From a virus, in IMG/VR virus record IMGVR_UViG_3300021376_002984, positions 1 to 29,451 of that record: a stretch of 29,451 nucleotides of DNA. One strand, written 5' to 3'. How positions within the stretch are numbered: the stretch's first letter is position 1; each line of letters begins with the position of its first letter. The translations under genes and the position numbers were made by a program. A model generated the notes under the pieces. It worked only from the letters and a program-made list of their open reading frames with translations. It was not told the origin of the DNA and did not search any database. Shown piece after piece: positions 6,677 to 14,212 of the stretch.

Positions 6677-7057
6677 TTAATATGTACCTTTTATCCTAAA
6701 CTCAACCCCCGTAAAAACAGGTTTTCCATCTTCCGTGGTTTCGCTACGATACCTAGTAATAGTTTTACCTTGTGAGTTAGCAATCAACTCTGCCATTTGT
6801 AGTCTCTTCCAAGAATCTTTATGATTTTGGTTTAATATTATTTTATCACCTTGTATTTGTCCTAATGATTGAGCTTTTGCGGCTTGGGCACTTAGTTCTT
6901 TAGCTGGTTTGGCTTCAGCATCTGTAGGGGCTAATCCACCCATTAATGCGCTAGCTCCTAAAGCTAAACCTGCTAGTTTATTTCTCCAACCTTCATTAAT
7001 CTCTTTTTGTATTTCTTCTTTAATAATTTCTTGCAAATAACTTTTTTTAATCTTCAT
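6677..7057 (-). CDS. Tagged protein B: N-terminal MKIxKxYLxxIIKEE peptide plus hydrophobic segment
   Basis: 126 residues from ATG 7057 (an upstream in-frame TTG at 7069 would add four residues but leaves no ribosome site). Starts MKIKKSYLQEIIKEEIQKE, the shared tag. Next comes a hydrophobic, small-residue stretch 'LAGLALGASALMGGLAP' followed by an AEA-like sequence, resembling a signal peptide or membrane-insertion segment placed unusually behind a charged helix. The C-terminal half 'HKDSWKRLQMAELIANS' and following strands form a small unassigned domain. The gene lies 19 bases downstream of the ribonucleotide reductase terminator, leaving no room for its own promoter. Confidence 0.5.
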   Translation of the reverse strand: MKIKKSYLQEIIKEEIQKEINEGWRNKLAGLALGASALMGGLAPTDAEAKPAKELSAQAAKAQSLGQIQGDKIILNQNHKDSWKRLQMAELIANSQGKTITRYRSETTEDGKPVFTGVEFRIKGTY

Positions 7058-7067
7058 TATATTTTCC

Positions 7068-7109
7068 AAATAAAACGCCTAAATCACTACAATAAATAGT
7101 GATTTAGGC
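7068..7109 (-). terminator. Hairpin terminator after the ribonucleotide reductase gene
   Basis: Perfect 13-bp stem (GCCTAAATCACTA with TAGTGATTTAGGC; plus-strand arms 7077-7089 and 7097-7109), 7-base loop, followed on the minus strand by GTTTTATTT and then GGAAAATATA-ATG of tagged protein B. Typical intrinsic terminator geometry, directly adjoining the next gene's ribosome site. Confidence 0.8.
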
Positions 7110-7126
7110 AAGTAATTTACCAATTT

Positions 7127-8989
7127 TTATTTAACAGGACAAACTCCACCTTCACACTCCATAGAACTTAATAGCTCACCTTCTCCTACGCCATTATCAA
7201 TATTGATTGGTTTAATCTTGGAAGATAGCTTTTCATATTGCTCCTTACTAATCTTCTCTTTTGGAGCCTGCTTAAAACCATGTTCGCTATGACAAAGGAA
7301 AGATATAGTTTTAAGATATTTAAGATTATCTTTTAACCATACTTTTAGCTGTTCTAGTTCTTCACGTTTATAATACACGGTTACACTAACCGCTTGATCT
7401 GCCCAATGCTTTTGGGCCATTTTAACTACATCTAATTGTTTCCATGTAGTCCATTTTTCATCTGCTACAGGCGCATTGTCAGGAGCAGCAACATAAAAAT
7501 CAACTACAAGCGTATTATGATCTAAAGTACCATCAAAACGCACAGATGGTTCAATATAATGACCAGCTTCTTTTAATAATGGAATAAGTGGATCACTAGC
7601 GGAGAAGCGTACACGTTGAATAATATAACGTGAGTAACCCGGATGCACACCCTCATAGCAATCAAATACTTTGCTGATGGTACCGCTGGGTTTAATTACG
7701 GTTGTACGTATACTTTCTGGAATATTTAATTCTTTTGAATAATCACGATTTTCTTTTTGGATTGCTGCATAAGCACGATCAAGAGTATCGGGATTAAATA
7801 AATTACTTTGTAAGCAACCAGTAATACCAGTACCAATTCTACGATTACGTTTTACTACAGCATCGCATTTTGGTTGATGATATGTTTCTGTAGTTACACG
7901 CTTACCCCAACGATGCATTAATTTTGCTGCTTCAATAAATTCGCTTTCATCTAGCAAATTTGGTAAAGCAATTTCTTGTAGATTGCACGGTTCGCCATCT
8001 TCTAAAGTTGCTTCAGCGCATGGATTTACACCAACTGCGCTATCTGCTTTTAGTTCACCCATACGAGCAAACTTTTGAATATTTTTTCTATTAACAATAC
8101 CAAATGGTTCACCTTGTTCATATGTTTTCCAGAATAGCGGATGCAAATCTTCTGTATCATCGACAACAACAGAATAGTTTGCCATAGCACGTTGTGTAGG
8201 GATATTACCCAAATCCCAACGCTTTGCTTTTAGGTATTCTTTATCCCAAGGATCACCAAGAATAATGATAGCGCTGCGACGAACATTACCAGCAACAACC
8301 ATTTCGCCAATAGAACAAAGTATATCTGCTGCATCTACGGGACGCAAATGACGACCTTCACGGCTTTTTAAAATAGCTACCAACTTATCAACAAAAAGAA
8401 TTAATGGCTTAGGACCGCTGCTGGTTCCGCCAAAGCCCTTAATTGGCTCACCAGCAGGGCGAACGCAGACAGTAGAATAAGAGAAAGACTTACCAGTAGA
8501 GAAATAAGATTCAAGAATACGCCTTGTTAGCTCATTCCAACCTTCACGGGAATCAGGTACTATAAAGTCTGCATCTTTGCTATCACGATTAAGTACAGAT
8601 ACATCTTTTTTTAACTTTGGTAATTTGCTGACAAAGCGATGTTCTACGCTCATGCCAACACCACCACCAAGCATTAGCAAATCTTGCGCTAATACAAAGT
8701 TATTCCATTCATCTCCAGCTACAAACCAGCAATTGTTTAATGCAACGCCACCAAGCTTTTTGTGACTTGGAGCGCCACTATACCACCAACCACGTCCAGC
8801 TGGTCCAGCTTTGCGATTCATCAAATAATAACGCAAACGCTCAATTTCTTGAGCAGTTACATTATGACCTTGAACATTTCCTGCAATTACTCGTTCTACA
8901 GTATCTGCCCAATTTTCGAGAGTACCAGTATCTTTACGAGCATAGGTACGCTTATAAACAACTTTCGCAAGGTTAGACCAGTTAGACAT
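7127..8989 (-). CDS. nrdJ: Adenosylcobalamin-dependent (class II, monomeric) ribonucleoside-triphosphate reductase
   Basis: 620 residues. Reduces ribonucleotides to deoxyribonucleotides, supplying phage DNA synthesis without oxygen dependence, using host vitamin B12 coenzyme. Key residues by position: N-terminal redox Cys in 'LNNCWFV' (C87), radical site 'VNPCAEATL' (C324, E326), partner Cys in 'EPCNLQE' (C335), phosphate-binding 'KPSGTIS', and the C-terminal swinging-arm pair C612/C617 with C-x4-C spacing, as in Lactobacillus leichmannii RTPR (739 residues). The shorter length suggests loss of part of the N-terminal regulatory region. Thioredoxin is the next gene upstream and would re-reduce the C-terminal pair. 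No beta subunit or NrdD-type glycyl radical site is seen, supporting class II. Confidence 0.92.
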   Translation of the reverse strand: MSNWSNLAKVVYKRTYARKDTGTLENWADTVERVIAGNVQGHNVTAQEIERLRYYLMNRKAGPAGRGWWYSGAPSHKKLGGVALNNCWFVAGDEWNNFVLAQDLLMLGGGVGMSVEHRFVSKLPKLKKDVSVLNRDSKDADFIVPDSREGWNELTRRILESYFSTGKSFSYSTVCVRPAGEPIKGFGGTSSGPKPLILFVDKLVAILKSREGRHLRPVDAADILCSIGEMVVAGNVRRSAIIILGDPWDKEYLKAKRWDLGNIPTQRAMANYSVVVDDTEDLHPLFWKTYEQGEPFGIVNRKNIQKFARMGELKADSAVGVNPCAEATLEDGEPCNLQEIALPNLLDESEFIEAAKLMHRWGKRVTTETYHQPKCDAVVKRNRRIGTGITGCLQSNLFNPDTLDRAYAAIQKENRDYSKELNIPESIRTTVIKPSGTISKVFDCYEGVHPGYSRYIIQRVRFSASDPLIPLLKEAGHYIEPSVRFDGTLDHNTLVVDFYVAAPDNAPVADEKWTTWKQLDVVKMAQKHWADQAVSVTVYYKREELEQLKVWLKDNLKYLKTISFLCHSEHGFKQAPKEKISKEQYEKLSSKIKPINIDNGVGEGELLSSMECEGGVCPVK

Positions 8990-9001
8990 TTTATGTACTC
9001 C

Positions 9002-9256
9002 TTATTGGTTAATAAATGCTTTAAGTTTTTCTACTGTTGCTCCACCACTCATACGAGCAACTTCTTGGGTACCATTAAGTAGTACAAAAGTTGGAACAGC
9101 GAAAATATTAAATTGTTCTGCTAAATGCATCTCCTCATCAACGTCAACTAGTTGATATTCCACACTATTTACACTTTCTTTAAGTGTATTGAAATGTGGT
9201 TTTGTACGTTGACAAGGTTGGCACCACGCCCCACTAAACATAATCAACTTTTTCAT
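9002..9256 (-). CDS. Thioredoxin-like protein
   Basis: 84 residues from ATG 9256, preceded by AAAGGAG at 7 bases; the longer in-frame reading to 9313 lies inside the upstream gene and adds a basic segment foreign to the fold. Active site 'SGAWCQPC' (residues 8-15), central acidic strand 'YQLVDVDEE', and the cis-proline loop 'FAVPTFVLL' are all in the expected order; it is a minimal thioredoxin, shorter than the 105-residue host type. Lies 12 bases upstream of the class II ribonucleotide reductase and most likely serves as its reductant. Confidence 0.9.
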   Translation of the reverse strand: MKKLIMFSGAWCQPCQRTKPHFNTLKESVNSVEYQLVDVDEEMHLAEQFNIFAVPTFVLLNGTQEVARMSGGATVEKLKAFINQ

Positions 9257-9524
9257 TTTCGTTCTCCTTTTTATATTCCAGTGCTTCAATATAACCAATC
9301 TTTGCTTTAGCATTCATTGGATTATTAACAGCAAATTCAACTGCACTTTTTTTAGGTAAAAGATAACATTCTATACCTAATCTTTTTGTTTTTAACCATT
9401 CCAAAGGCATGATAATTAAATTCATAAATACTAAACCAAAAATTGGTTTGTGAATTTTCATAATTTTACCATTTGGATATTGTGTATAACCAAATAACTT
9501 CAAAAAAAATGTTTTAAACGTCAT
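9234..9524 (-). CDS. Hypothetical small protein with one hydrophobic segment
   Basis: 96 residues. A hydrophobic run 'PIFGLVFMNLIIMPLEWL' (about residues 27-44) could cross or lie along a membrane; the remainder is basic, with an acidic/basic mixed tail. No family recognised. It starts 3 bases after the helicase stop and its end overlaps the thioredoxin start by 23 bases, so it sits inside a coupled helicase-to-reductase run. Reality is supported by packing alone. Confidence 0.45.
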   Translation of the reverse strand: MTFKTFFLKLFGYTQYPNGKIMKIHKPIFGLVFMNLIIMPLEWLKTKRLGIECYLLPKKSAVEFAVNNPMNAKAKIGYIEALEYKKENENEKVDYV

Positions 9525-9527
9525 AAA

Positions 9528-10910
9528 TTATCCTTTCTTTTCTTTCTTATACGACTTGTATTTTTCCTTCAAATTTGCTTCTTGCTTCTTTGTTGCTTTT
9601 TCAATTATTTCTGTTGCTGTTTCACTGCTTTGAGAAAGTACCTTTATTTTAACATTACTTGTATCCATGAATATAGGAAAAACTAACCCATCCGGACCAT
9701 TTCTATTTTTGGCAACAAATAGTCTGCCTTCATTCATGTTTTTATCTTTGATTGTTCTAGAGATAGTGAAGATAAAATCAGCGACGAAACACTTGTTAAA
9801 AGCTTCGCTAATGCTTTCCATAGTGATTACTTCTGCATTAAGACCAGAACGATTTGTTTGCGAAGCTGTCCAAAGCGAACATTGATAAACTTGCGCTAAC
9901 CCACGCAGTTCTTCATAAATGCTTTCAATTTCAATCCGCTTCTCCTTCTGAGCGTTTATTGGTCTAATTAGATCGCCGTAATCTACAATTACCATATCAA
10001 TGCGAAAATCTTTACGCTTTAGCTTTTCAAGATGGTGTTTAATTGTATTAGTTGAGGCAGACTTGGTTGGATATTCCTTAATAATCAGCTTGCCTTTAAC
10101 GTCTTTAACACCATTCCAAACAATATCTTTCTGTTCTTTTACATCAGTAAGAGAGATGCCTGTGATGCAAGAATCATATCGCAAAGCTACAACCTTATCT
10201 TGTAGCTCAAGAGTATAATGTACTACGTTTAAACCTGCTTGTAAGGCCATAGCGCCAAGATGTACCAATGCCATGCTTTTACCAGCGCCTGTAGGAGCGA
10301 TTACTACACCAAGTTCACCACGACCAAGACCACCCTTGGTAATATTATCAATTAATTCCCATCCAGTACTAACTGGATTTCTAGCTTTTAACTCAAAGCG
10401 TTTTTCAAAGTCAACAATAAAATCATAACCATGATTATTGTCCGTTCCCAACTTAAGAGCATCATTAATGATTTTGCTGATTTCATCATAGGATGAGTTT
10501 TGAATAAGTCCAACACTTTTGATCATAGCCTCCTTAAGCTTTTGCTTCTTACAAAAATCAAGAGAAATATCTTTGATATGTTGTTCGCCATCTAAACTAA
10601 ATTCATTGCTGCTTATTCTAGCATAAAAATCACGAACTTGCTTTTGCAGCAATTCATTTTCTTTTTCTAATTCAGTACGTAAAATAGTTGTAATTGTATC
10701 CCGCGATGGATGCGTACCATACTTCTTGCGATATTCTAACACCTTGTCTACAAACACCCGTAGATATTTTAATTCAAAGAAACTTACATCCATGATTTCG
10801 GAAATCTGATCACAGAAGCTACGATCATCAAGCATAATCTGTACAAGATTTTCTTGAAATACCTTACCATAGCGCTCAAAAGATACTGCGTCCTTCAAAA
10901 AGTCGCTCAT
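9528..10910 (-). CDS. DnaB-family replicative helicase (T4 gp41-like)
   Basis: 460 residues, typical for phage DnaB/gp41 helicases, which unwind the replication fork as a hexameric ring. The N-terminal 150 residues are helical (primase-interacting part). The RecA-like core starts near residue 180 with 'VSTGWELIDNITKGGLGRGE', Walker A 'APTGAGKS' (205-212), a catalytic Glu in 'HYTLELQ', Walker B 'MVIVDYGDLI' and the H4/sensor element 'LWTASQTNRSG', followed by 'FVADFIFTISRT'. The tail is lysine-rich. No separate primase gene is seen in the window; a primase may lie elsewhere. Transcribed just after the 5' nuclease gene. Confidence 0.92.
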   Translation of the reverse strand: MSDFLKDAVSFERYGKVFQENLVQIMLDDRSFCDQISEIMDVSFFELKYLRVFVDKVLEYRKKYGTHPSRDTITTILRTELEKENELLQKQVRDFYARISSNEFSLDGEQHIKDISLDFCKKQKLKEAMIKSVGLIQNSSYDEISKIINDALKLGTDNNHGYDFIVDFEKRFELKARNPVSTGWELIDNITKGGLGRGELGVVIAPTGAGKSMALVHLGAMALQAGLNVVHYTLELQDKVVALRYDSCITGISLTDVKEQKDIVWNGVKDVKGKLIIKEYPTKSASTNTIKHHLEKLKRKDFRIDMVIVDYGDLIRPINAQKEKRIEIESIYEELRGLAQVYQCSLWTASQTNRSGLNAEVITMESISEAFNKCFVADFIFTISRTIKDKNMNEGRLFVAKNRNGPDGLVFPIFMDTSNVKIKVLSQSSETATEIIEKATKKQEANLKEKYKSYKKEKKG

Positions 10911-10948
10911 ATATTCCTCAAAAAGTTTATAGATGATACACTGCGTTG

Positions 10949-11914
10949 CTAGCAGTTTTCAAGAACTATCTTATGCATCTGGATAAACAGTTCTTCCCAA
11001 TTATTCTGCCCAAAACCATCTTGCAACATCATTTTAACGATATCAGTTTTTTGAAACGTGCATTCACTATTGTTTAGCGCATAATCAATTTTTTGAGAAT
11101 CTTGTATAGATATGCTTGGAGAATATAGTTGCATCAATTTGTAGTTTTCTTTTATCAAATCTTGATTATCGCAGATGTTTTTATAAAGCTTTATATCAGA
11201 ATCTATGCTGGCACAATAATCAAATATTTCTTGAAGCATTAAACTTTTTTCTTCTTTTACCTGCGGGATCCTCTTACTAATAGTAGGAATACCAGCGCCG
11301 CCAACACCGCCCAGATTATCGCTCTTATCACCCGAAATGGCGCGTACCAAGCAGAAATTATTAGGATGGACTCCATATTCTTGTATTATCCTTTTTGTAT
11401 TTAAATATTCATCTTTTACTGGTCTATAAAGAATCGTTTTGCTATTACATAATTGAATAAAATCTTTATCGTTAGAAACAATAACTTTATAGTAATCATT
11501 TAAATCTGTATGACCTACAACAGCTGAAATAATATCGTCAGCCTCAACGCTATCTAATAGTATTTGAATAACTGGCATTTTATTAAGATATTCAGCAAGT
11601 CTGGTCATTTGCCATATCTTGTTTTTTAATTCATCATCACCTTCAAGTATTTGAACGTTTCTATTTAAACGCAATGGCTTACGTCCATCTTTATAATTTT
11701 TATTTACCACTCTACGTTTCGTAGAGCCACCTTTACCATCCCAACAAATAACAATACGATTTGGTTTTATTTCTCTGCATAGTTTTTGCAGAGATTTAAT
11801 AAAACCAAATACACCACCTATTGGATCTCCACTGGTGGATACAGCGGGATTCATAACATAATTTCTTATGTATAAATTATTGGCATCAATTACTAATATC
11901 TTTTTTCCATCCAT
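10949..11914 (-). CDS. 5'-3' exonuclease / flap endonuclease (T4 RNase H family)
   Basis: 321 residues. N-terminal metal site 'KILVIDANNL' (D10), 'RIVICWDG' as the second acidic strand, 'DSVEADDIIS' (the family's EADD cluster), 'KVIVSNDKDF' (SxDxDF), and the helix-hairpin-helix/DNA-binding block 'GDKSDNLGGVGGAG' around residues 194-207. These are the ordered motifs of FEN/5'-nuclease enzymes, which remove RNA primers and 5' flaps during lagging-strand synthesis. The polymerase encoded here has no 5' nuclease domain, so this separate protein would fill that role. The gene's start overlaps the preceding small gene by 29 bases; AGGA lies 9 bases upstream of the ATG. Confidence 0.92.
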   Translation of the reverse strand: MDGKKILVIDANNLYIRNYVMNPAVSTSGDPIGGVFGFIKSLQKLCREIKPNRIVICWDGKGGSTKRRVVNKNYKDGRKPLRLNRNVQILEGDDELKNKIWQMTRLAEYLNKMPVIQILLDSVEADDIISAVVGHTDLNDYYKVIVSNDKDFIQLCNSKTILYRPVKDEYLNTKRIIQEYGVHPNNFCLVRAISGDKSDNLGGVGGAGIPTISKRIPQVKEEKSLMLQEIFDYCASIDSDIKLYKNICDNQDLIKENYKLMQLYSPSISIQDSQKIDYALNNSECTFQKTDIVKMMLQDGFGQNNWEELFIQMHKIVLENC

Positions 11915-12197
11915 TTTGGAAGTCCTTGGAATCTTTAACGTGTTGTTTGGCTGCTTCTACAATTTCATCATATCTTTTATCGCCAAGCAATTCTTGTACT
12001 TTTTGTAGACATTCAAATCCAATATCATTTTTAATAGCTACATTAATCAGCCAATAAGCACATTTTTCTAATGCAATATTTAATTCTGCATTTTGGTTTA
12101 TCAGAGACATGGTTTCTACACACAATTTTCTGATTTCATCATTTAATTGTTCATTCTGCTCTTTAACTCTTAAATAATCATTTTCTGTAATATTCAT
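11886..12197 (-). CDS. Hypothetical coiled-coil protein (103 aa)
   Basis: 103 residues. Residues 5-45 form a likely coiled coil (YLRVKEQNEQLNDEIRKL and following heptads), the middle has a small hydrophobic helix containing C and W (KCAYWLINVAI), and the C-terminus is basic. No family recognised. It begins 3 bases after the deaminase gene's stop and overlaps the 5' nuclease gene by 29 bases, so it is probably co-translated with it. Confidence 0.5.
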   Translation of the reverse strand: MNITENDYLRVKEQNEQLNDEIRKLCVETMSLINQNAELNIALEKCAYWLINVAIKNDIGFECLQKVQELLGDKRYDEIVEAAKQHVKDSKDFQNGWKKDISN

Positions 12198-12200
12198 AAA

Positions 12201-12669
12201 TTAGAACTTATAGGATCCCACTACTTCATTATCAACAGTGTAATAAACCTTCTTGATACCACGCTCCTGCATAATTGCATGACACATATTACAAGGCTTG
12301 CTCATACGTGCATCAATTCCATTCTTGGAACAACGAGCAACGTACATAACGGAACCCTTGGTTACGTTGCGATCTAACGAGAGGATCGCCTTGATTTCCG
12401 CATGGTACGTGGCGTTTCCTTTGTCTTCGGGACGGTAATCCTTTCCAACTGAACAATACCGCTCTGAATTGATCCCCAAGCCAACAATAGCGCCGCCTCG
12501 CACAAGAACCGCACCATGTCTAAAATTACCATAAGTAGAGTTGCCAGCGAGCTTTTTAGCCAGCTGGAAGATACCTCCGAACTTTTTTAGATGCCTCCTC
12601 TCTTGGAATATGGGTATCCTCTATGTCGCTATGCTTCTTCGTATACGTCTGCGTCGGATCCGGGTTCAT
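12201..12669 (-). CDS. dCMP/cytidine-deaminase-like protein with an interrupted reading frame
   Basis: Zinc-dependent deaminase fold: 'YHAEIKAIL' supplies the His ligand and catalytic Glu, and 'PCNMCHAIM' the two Cys ligands; likely deaminates dCMP to dUMP, the substrate of ThyX. The uninterrupted frame (12201-12503, GTG start) is too short, because family N-terminal sequence continues upstream without a start codon (LAKKLAGNSTYGNFRHGAVLV). A separate 37-codon ORF starts at ATG 12669 with AAGGAG 6 bases upstream and stops at 12556. The two frames join if one base of the six-A run at 12583-12588 (minus strand AAAAAA) is skipped, giving 155 residues. Either +1/-2 frameshifting, a real mutation or a sequencing error explains this. 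Confidence 0.75.
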
Positions 12670-12706
12670 GTGTAGCTCCTTAGAAAGTGTGTGTATAGTA
12701 GCAATC

Positions 12707-13636
12707 TTATACCGCTATGTCAAACTGTTTTCGCATCTGTAGAACAGCAAGATTTTTCATTTTTGCTTCTACGTCTACATCAACAAGGTTATCACGAATA
12801 GCTGCTAGCTGTAAATCAGGAACATGATGAATATAATTTGAATGCGCTCTACGTTGAGTATAAGAACCGTTTTCCATTCCCGGTTCTGTATTTGAAATGT
12901 GCTGCAATGGTTTAATCTTTCCCCATGTTTTAGTTGTCTCAAGAAATGCATCTACGAAAGATAGATCATTGCTTCCAAAAGTATAGTGATGAGAATCAAA
13001 GACGACAGGAATACCAGTTTTTTCGTGAACATATAATAGATCCTTTACATTGTAGCACTTTTCATCGTTTTCAAGAGTTAAACGCTTCTTGACATTATCT
13101 GGGAGGATAGAATAAGTTTGTGCAATTTTATCTGCACGGTCTTTCTTGCCACCGTGAATATTAATTGCATAATAGGGAGTTTGTTCAAAACCCATCATGT
13201 CAAAAATCCATGCATGATATTCAAGTTCACGAATGCTATTTGTAATTACTTTGTCGCTATCACTAGAGATTACAGTAAATTGACCGGGATGGCAAGTAAC
13301 ACGAATATTATTTTTATGGAATAAGCCACCAAGATAAGCAAGCTTATTTATTAGCACTTGATCATTCTTTGCAAGATTACTACAAAACTCAAAGAGCGGA
13401 AATAAAGTACTAGTAAGCCTGAAAGATTTAATATTATTTTCAAGAAGTTTAGGAAATATCTTGATGTGCTGATCAACATTATTGTGATACGTAGCAACGA
13501 TTTTTTCCTGTGAATATTTACCAGCTTTGTATGCTCCAAGTTGGAGCATTTTTTCATCAATAAGATTTACAATTTCTTTAGTACCATTACGCTTAGTTTG
13601 TTCTTCAACCCACTGACAACAGACGCTAAGACCCAT
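12707..13636 (-). CDS. uvsE: UV damage endonuclease (UvsE/UVDE)
   Basis: 309 residues from ATG 13636, preceded by GGAGG 4 bases away; the upstream in-frame GTG at 13660 lies inside a terminator hairpin and is rejected. The TIM-barrel UVDE motifs occur in order: 'FRLTSTLFPL', 'VTCHPGQFTV', 'YAINIHGGKKD', 'LTLENDE', 'VVFDSHHY', 'HISNTEPG' and 'RAHSNYI', which provide the His/Glu/Asp ligands for the trinuclear metal centre. The enzyme nicks DNA 5' of UV photoproducts, starting excision repair. Length matches bacterial UvsE. It stands alone between a hairpin terminator and the deaminase gene. Presence suggests an environment with light or other DNA damage. Confidence 0.93.
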   Translation of the reverse strand: MGLSVCCQWVEEQTKRNGTKEIVNLIDEKMLQLGAYKAGKYSQEKIVATYHNNVDQHIKIFPKLLENNIKSFRLTSTLFPLFEFCSNLAKNDQVLINKLAYLGGLFHKNNIRVTCHPGQFTVISSDSDKVITNSIRELEYHAWIFDMMGFEQTPYYAINIHGGKKDRADKIAQTYSILPDNVKKRLTLENDEKCYNVKDLLYVHEKTGIPVVFDSHHYTFGSNDLSFVDAFLETTKTWGKIKPLQHISNTEPGMENGSYTQRRAHSNYIHHVPDLQLAAIRDNLVDVDVEAKMKNLAVLQMRKQFDIAV

Positions 13637-13644
13637 AGAACCTC

Positions 13645-13684
13645 CAAAAGAAAACCGCACCAGCTATTCTACACTGGTGCGGTT
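13645..13684 (-). terminator. Hairpin terminator between tagged protein C and UvsE
   Basis: 11-bp perfect stem (AACCGCACCAG / CTGGTGCGGTT; arms 13674-13684 and 13653-13663), 10-base loop, then TTCTTTT on the minus strand leading into GGAGG and the uvsE ATG, 16 bases past the stem. Confidence 0.8.
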
Positions 13685-13708
13685 AAACAGGCAAGAGAGA
13701 TAAAATTA

Positions 13709-14146
13709 TTATTTAGTAAATTGGGCTTTTGTTACGGGAGGAAGACCAAAAAACTTTTCAGTATCATTGGAGGCGTATTTATGCGCTCTAGTACTGCCAT
13801 CAGCAGCCTTATATTTATTAAAAACATAATTATTATAATAATCCTGTAAATCTTTACCTAAACCACCAGATTTTATCATCAGAATATATTGTTCTGGTAG
13901 GTTAATCATTTGACCTTTTATTGCGTTAGACATTTTAGGATTATTTACTAACTTAGATTTAACTAATTGTTTAATCTCTTTGGTTGGTGGCTCGTTTAAC
14001 ATTTTTTTCACTACCGTTTCTTCATCGTTCATAATAGTGTCCATATAATCGCCTTGTCTAAAGCCTTTCTTAAATTGACCCTCTATCACAGCTTTTTCTA
14101 ATTCCTCTTTAATAATTTGCTTCAAATATTGTTTTGTAATTTTCAT
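13709..14146 (-). CDS. Tagged protein C: unknown protein with N-terminal MKIxKxYLxxIIKEE peptide
   Basis: 145 residues. Begins MKITKQYLKQIIKEELEKA, the same tag as proteins A and B; beyond the tag there is no evident similarity apart from a short 'TRAH' near the C-terminus shared with protein A. The body is helical and basic with 'YNNYVFNKYKAADGSTRAH' towards the end; no catalytic motif. It is a single-gene unit flanked by two hairpins (14157-14192 upstream, 13653-13684 downstream). The GGAGG ribosome site is part of the upstream hairpin's 3' arm, 11 bases from ATG. Confidence 0.55.
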   Translation of the reverse strand: MKITKQYLKQIIKEELEKAVIEGQFKKGFRQGDYMDTIMNDEETVVKKMLNEPPTKEIKQLVKSKLVNNPKMSNAIKGQMINLPEQYILMIKSGGLGKDLQDYYNNYVFNKYKAADGSTRAHKYASNDTEKFFGLPPVTKAQFTK

Positions 14147-14156
14147 ATATTACATT

Positions 14157-14192
14157 GCCTCCGATATGCTATTAATTAGTAATATCGGAGGC
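14157..14192 (-). promoter_or_regulatory. Hairpin that sequesters the ribosome site of tagged protein C
   Basis: 11-bp perfect stem (GCCTCCGATAT / ATATCGGAGGC; plus arms 14157-14167 and 14182-14192). On the minus strand the 3' arm ends ATCGGAGGC, so the GGAGG Shine-Dalgarno is paired. No T-tract follows (AATGTAATAT then ATG), unlike the other hairpins, so this may act more as a translational switch or processing site than as a terminator of the recombinase gene. Confidence 0.6.
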
Positions 14193-14212
14193 AAAGTTCC
14201 TTGTAACTTTTA

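Noticed and set aside
9257-9313. 19-residue N-terminal extension of thioredoxin
   Set aside because: Lies within the preceding gene and includes the real ribosome site; the thioredoxin fold starts at MKKLIMFSGAWC.
13637-13660. Upstream GTG start for UvsE
   Set aside because: It lies inside the terminator hairpin; ATG 13636 has GGAGG and matches the family N-terminus.
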